Source: Paramacrobiotus richtersi (taxonomy: Eukaryota > Tardigrada > Eutardigrada > Parachela > Macrobiotidae). Taken from it: a DNA stretch of 22,145 bases. Positions 19,576 to 22,145 of this stretch are shown piece after piece (position 1 is the first letter of the stretch; each line of letters begins with the position of its first letter). Below the pieces are notes generated by a model. It was not told the DNA's origin. It saw nothing but the letters and a program-made list of their open reading frames with translations, and ran no database searches. Where the stretch lies: contig JAQGAU010000991.1 of the NCBI GenBank assembly GCA_034698045.1, positions 1 through 22,145 on the forward strand, read 5' to 3'. The position numbers were made by a program, and so were the translations under genes.

Positions 19576-20987
19576 ATGATGAAGGCTGAGCGATTTCTCC
19601 GTTTACAGAATAGTTTTTGGCTTTGGGCCATAAATATATGTGGCTACTTTTGTTTACCGTTACCGAGCGCTTTCAAGTCGAAGCGGTGCGTTCCTTACAT
19701 GTATGCCGTAATGGTGGCCTACATGGTGATGCAGTGCTTGGCACACACTTCTCGTTTTGCCCAGGTCGATCTCAGTCAACAAGACATTGCTAATGTGCTG
19801 TTAATATGTCCAAGATTTCTTCTTCCATTTACCTGCTTATTTTGTGCGCTGCGCTTATTGTTCCACAAACCGGGTCTGTCTAAGATTGTAGAATGTTATA
19901 CGTGCACATTTGGGAAGCATCTCAGGACCAAAGACATCCTGGCGTTATTTTTGAGCACAGTTGTTCTGTGGCTCACAAATCCTGGGATATGCCTGTACGT
20001 GAACATCTCGACATTAACTATAAACTACTATCACTCCGAGGCTGCATGGTTCGCTCAGAAATATGGTGGCAGCTTATGTGGAACAAGCTTGTTGTACGGG
20101 TTACTGATTTGTCGTTCTGTGTTGCTGGTGTCGGCCGTGGTGGGTTACCTCCATGTTCAGTCCTTTTTCTGTTCCTTTTGCTTGCAAATTGCTATAGGAT
20201 TTCGATCCTTGACGCTGTCGGTCCACATGATGATCAAACATAAAGTCAACGATGAAAGTGTCCGCCAATGTTACGCGAGCATCTACAGCTAAGCGAAATA
20301 GTGCGGGATTTTAATGAATGTTTAGCATGGATTAATGCGCTCGTGTTCTTCGATATGCTTTTTGACCTTATGGAAGGAATGGGCATAATGTTTAAGCAAA
20401 TGTCCGACAATATCGTGCCAAGCCTTTCCTCCAGCTTGGTTTGGATCGTGCCAGATTGCTGTATTTTAATAATCCACGTTATTTCCCTTGTTGCCACAGT
20501 AGAGCAGGTATGAAAATTTTTCGACCTTTTAAAAAAAGTGACCTTTAAACAAAACCTAATAAAATATATTTCCTAGGAGGAAAGGTTACTACTGTCCTTG
20601 AAAGAACTCTTGTACGTACCTTATCTATCGACAACAGCGATTGACCAACTGACAGTACACTTGCGGCGGTACAGCGAAATTAGGCCGAAGATGACCATGG
20701 CTGGGATAGTAATAACCCGAGAGATAAGCGCTGCAGTAAGTCCGTAGTAATATTGATGCAGCCTATGTATAACGGGTGCTTTTCTCTGCTACGGTTTGAA
20801 TTCGCTTCGGTTCTTATGGTATTTTGGGTTACTTTGACTGGCTGTTTGAAGTATTACCAATAAAACATTACGTTTCCATTCTTTCCAGATGCTTTTCGCC
20901 GTTTGCGGCTATATTCTGCTACTTGCTGAAATCTCCAGCAATAACCATTCTGAACGGAACAAGGGATACCGGAACCAAACGCTGTAG
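19576..20987 (+). CDS. Insect gustatory receptor (Gr family), three exons, one apparent frameshift
   Basis: Exon 1 is 19576-20507, intron 20508-20576 (69 nt), exon 2 is 20577-20735 (53 codons), intron 20736-20888 (153 nt, donor GTAAGT, acceptor TTTCCAG), exon 3 is 20889-20987 (32 codons plus TAG). Both introns are phase 0, as is typical of the C-terminal introns of insect Gr genes. The start at 19576 (MMKAERFLRLQNSFWLWAIN) gives the short N-terminus usual for the family; about 396 aa in total. Several hydrophobic segments follow. SEIVRDFNECLAWI in exon 1 and a last exon beginning with a TM7-like hydrophobic stretch (MLFAVCGYILLLAEI) fit the family, although the TYhhhhhQF signature is degenerate. 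The reading frame breaks near 20266-20270: exon 1 is 932 nt, one short of a multiple of three. This may be a real lesion or a base error. Expected role: ligand-gated cation channel for taste or contact cues in sensory neurons. Confidence 0.85.
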
Positions 20988-21890
20988 TAAATTACTCAAA
21001 GCCTGTTTATCTACTCGTTTTGCGCCACCTGTGTTCGTGCAAACACGGCTGACGGGAAGGGTTTGCGGAGACTTGTGCCGTTGTGCGTTGGTCAAAATTT
21101 AATACCCCGTAACGCAATGAAAACTGCTGCAAGCTACAATTATTCACGGCTCGTAATGGGACATCATCCCATGTCATAAATAAAGACTGCCCAGCATTCC
21201 AGTGTTTGCTTTCGCCGTTTGTTATGTTAATTGGTATTCTGATAAGTACGTGGTATTTTATTATCCATCATAACATTAATGGGAGTCGTGCTTTCCCCAT
21301 CATGTTATTTGTACATGTATGTATACGTACAGTAGTGCAAATGCATCTGGTGTATAACTGTATATCGCTTTCGAGCTCCATGCTTCGGCGATATGGCGCA
21401 TTAACATAGAAGTATTGATAAGCTCATGTACTTTACTGTTATGAACATGTTGTAAACTGTTTAATTAAAGAATAAGACGTTATGTTGATCGCAAGTATCA
21501 CAGAAACCGCAATGAAAGGAGGAAAGATATAAACCAATAATTAACGATTTAACAGATCCAAAAACCCATGCAACAAACCTGAGAAGCAACAACAATAATT
21601 ACGTATACACATTGAACTGTCATGAACTGCCACCGACCCCTCCACACACCGGCTCCAACAGCCACGTACCGGGTGTATCGACGATAAAAGTTAATAAGCA
21701 GATCCAGACATTTTACAGCACACCGATGCCGCAGTTGATAGGCTGCTCGGAGACGTCGACATATCTGTGATATGTGGTTGTTACAGTTCTAGCAACACTT
21801 CTTGCCGAACACAGACAGTTCCTACTAGGGGTCTTTCTAGATTTCTGGAAGGTAGAGTTCAAAATTCCGCTTTGCGTTAATTTTGGTCAA

Positions 21891-21924
21891 GATTGTTAAA
21901 TAAGTGGGATTGTTAAATACGTGG
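21891..21924. repeat. 17-bp tandem duplication
   Basis: GATTGTTAAATAAGTGG at 21891-21907 is followed at once by GATTGTTAAATACGTGG at 21908-21924, one mismatch. It sits 5 bp before a 10-bp inverted repeat. Confidence 0.8.
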
Positions 21925-21929
21925 CGCGC

Positions 21930-21961
21930 TAGGAGAGTCAAGACTTATCTAGACTCTCCTA
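21930..21961. repeat. 10-bp perfect inverted repeat (hairpin)
   Basis: TAGGAGAGTC at 21930-21939 and GACTCTCCTA at 21952-21961 pair perfectly around a 12-nt loop. It could mark a small element's core, or be chance: about one such structure may be expected somewhere in a window of this size. Confidence 0.6.
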
Positions 21962-22145
21962 CAGATGTAGTGTGCTGCTTGCTCCTTACTGCTAGTCATT
22001 GCTAAGAAATGATCGTGAAACACGGTTCACTGCAAAGCGTTATACGATCCCACTGCACAGAGTCCGACTGTACATACCGCATTACGCGCACCATCTTGTT
22101 ATTAAGTGCTTATTACATATTGATAAATAATCGCTGGTCAAACAG

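Larger units (their letters stand above)
20988..22145. other. Downstream region of the gustatory receptor, no gene supported
   Basis: An AATAAA at 21179-21184, about 190 bp past the gustatory receptor stop, is a plausible polyadenylation signal. A hydrophobic frame at 21206-21409 (67 codons, internal ATG at 21224) has one membrane-like segment but no recognised family. Near 21890 a 17-bp direct repeat and a hairpin are listed separately. The rest shows nothing. Confidence 0.45.

Noticed and set aside
20254-20280. A GT..AG pair that would bridge the gustatory receptor frame break
   Set aside because: The implied intron is about 22 nt, below any normal insect intron, and exon 1 needs exactly one extra base instead.
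21206-21409. Hydrophobic 67-codon frame downstream of the gustatory receptor, considered as a second receptor fragment
   Set aside because: One membrane-like stretch only, no family motif, and AT-rich DNA readily gives such frames.

Overview
The window looks like nuclear DNA of a dipteran insect, most likely a mosquito. That is an inference from an insect-type gustatory receptor gene, very short introns (60-79 nt for most, 153 nt for one) with GT..AG ends, wide AT-rich intergenic DNA, and transposable elements. No bacterial-style operons, tRNAs, rRNAs or CRISPR arrays were seen.

Layout. (1) 858-13159, minus strand: four paralogous class-A-like G-protein-coupled receptor genes (858-1948, 5187-6275, 8674-9769, 12067-13159). 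Each has two exons, with one short phase-0 intron cutting the TM7 P-x-x-Y-type motif. Reading only the long open frame loses the end of TM7 and the whole cytoplasmic tail, which I place on a small second exon in all four. They form two sub-pairs (1+2, 3+4). Genes 3 and 4 lie in a tandem duplication of about 3 kb whose non-coding flanks are still recognisable. (2) About 14359-18789, minus strand: an apparently complete tyrosine-recombinase retrotransposon (DIRS/PAT/Ngaro order) with gag, RT-RNase H and YR frames, all motifs present, inserted in the younger-pair duplication unit. (3) 19576-20987, plus strand: a three-exon gustatory receptor gene with the family's phase-0 C-terminal introns and one apparent 1-nt deletion in exon 1. 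(4) Smaller items: a 1.1 kb element with 29-bp terminal inverted repeats (2536-3657), a non-LTR retrotransposon C-terminal fragment just downstream of receptor 3 (8374-8620), a possible small secreted peptide (6989-7219), and a tandem repeat plus hairpin near the right end.

How it fits together. The neighbourhood reads as a chemosensory or orphan-receptor gene nursery: local duplication of a divergent 7TM receptor (NRI instead of DRY, QPVIY instead of NPxxY), beside a gustatory receptor and several mobile elements. Ligands, expression and G-protein coupling cannot be read from the sequence.
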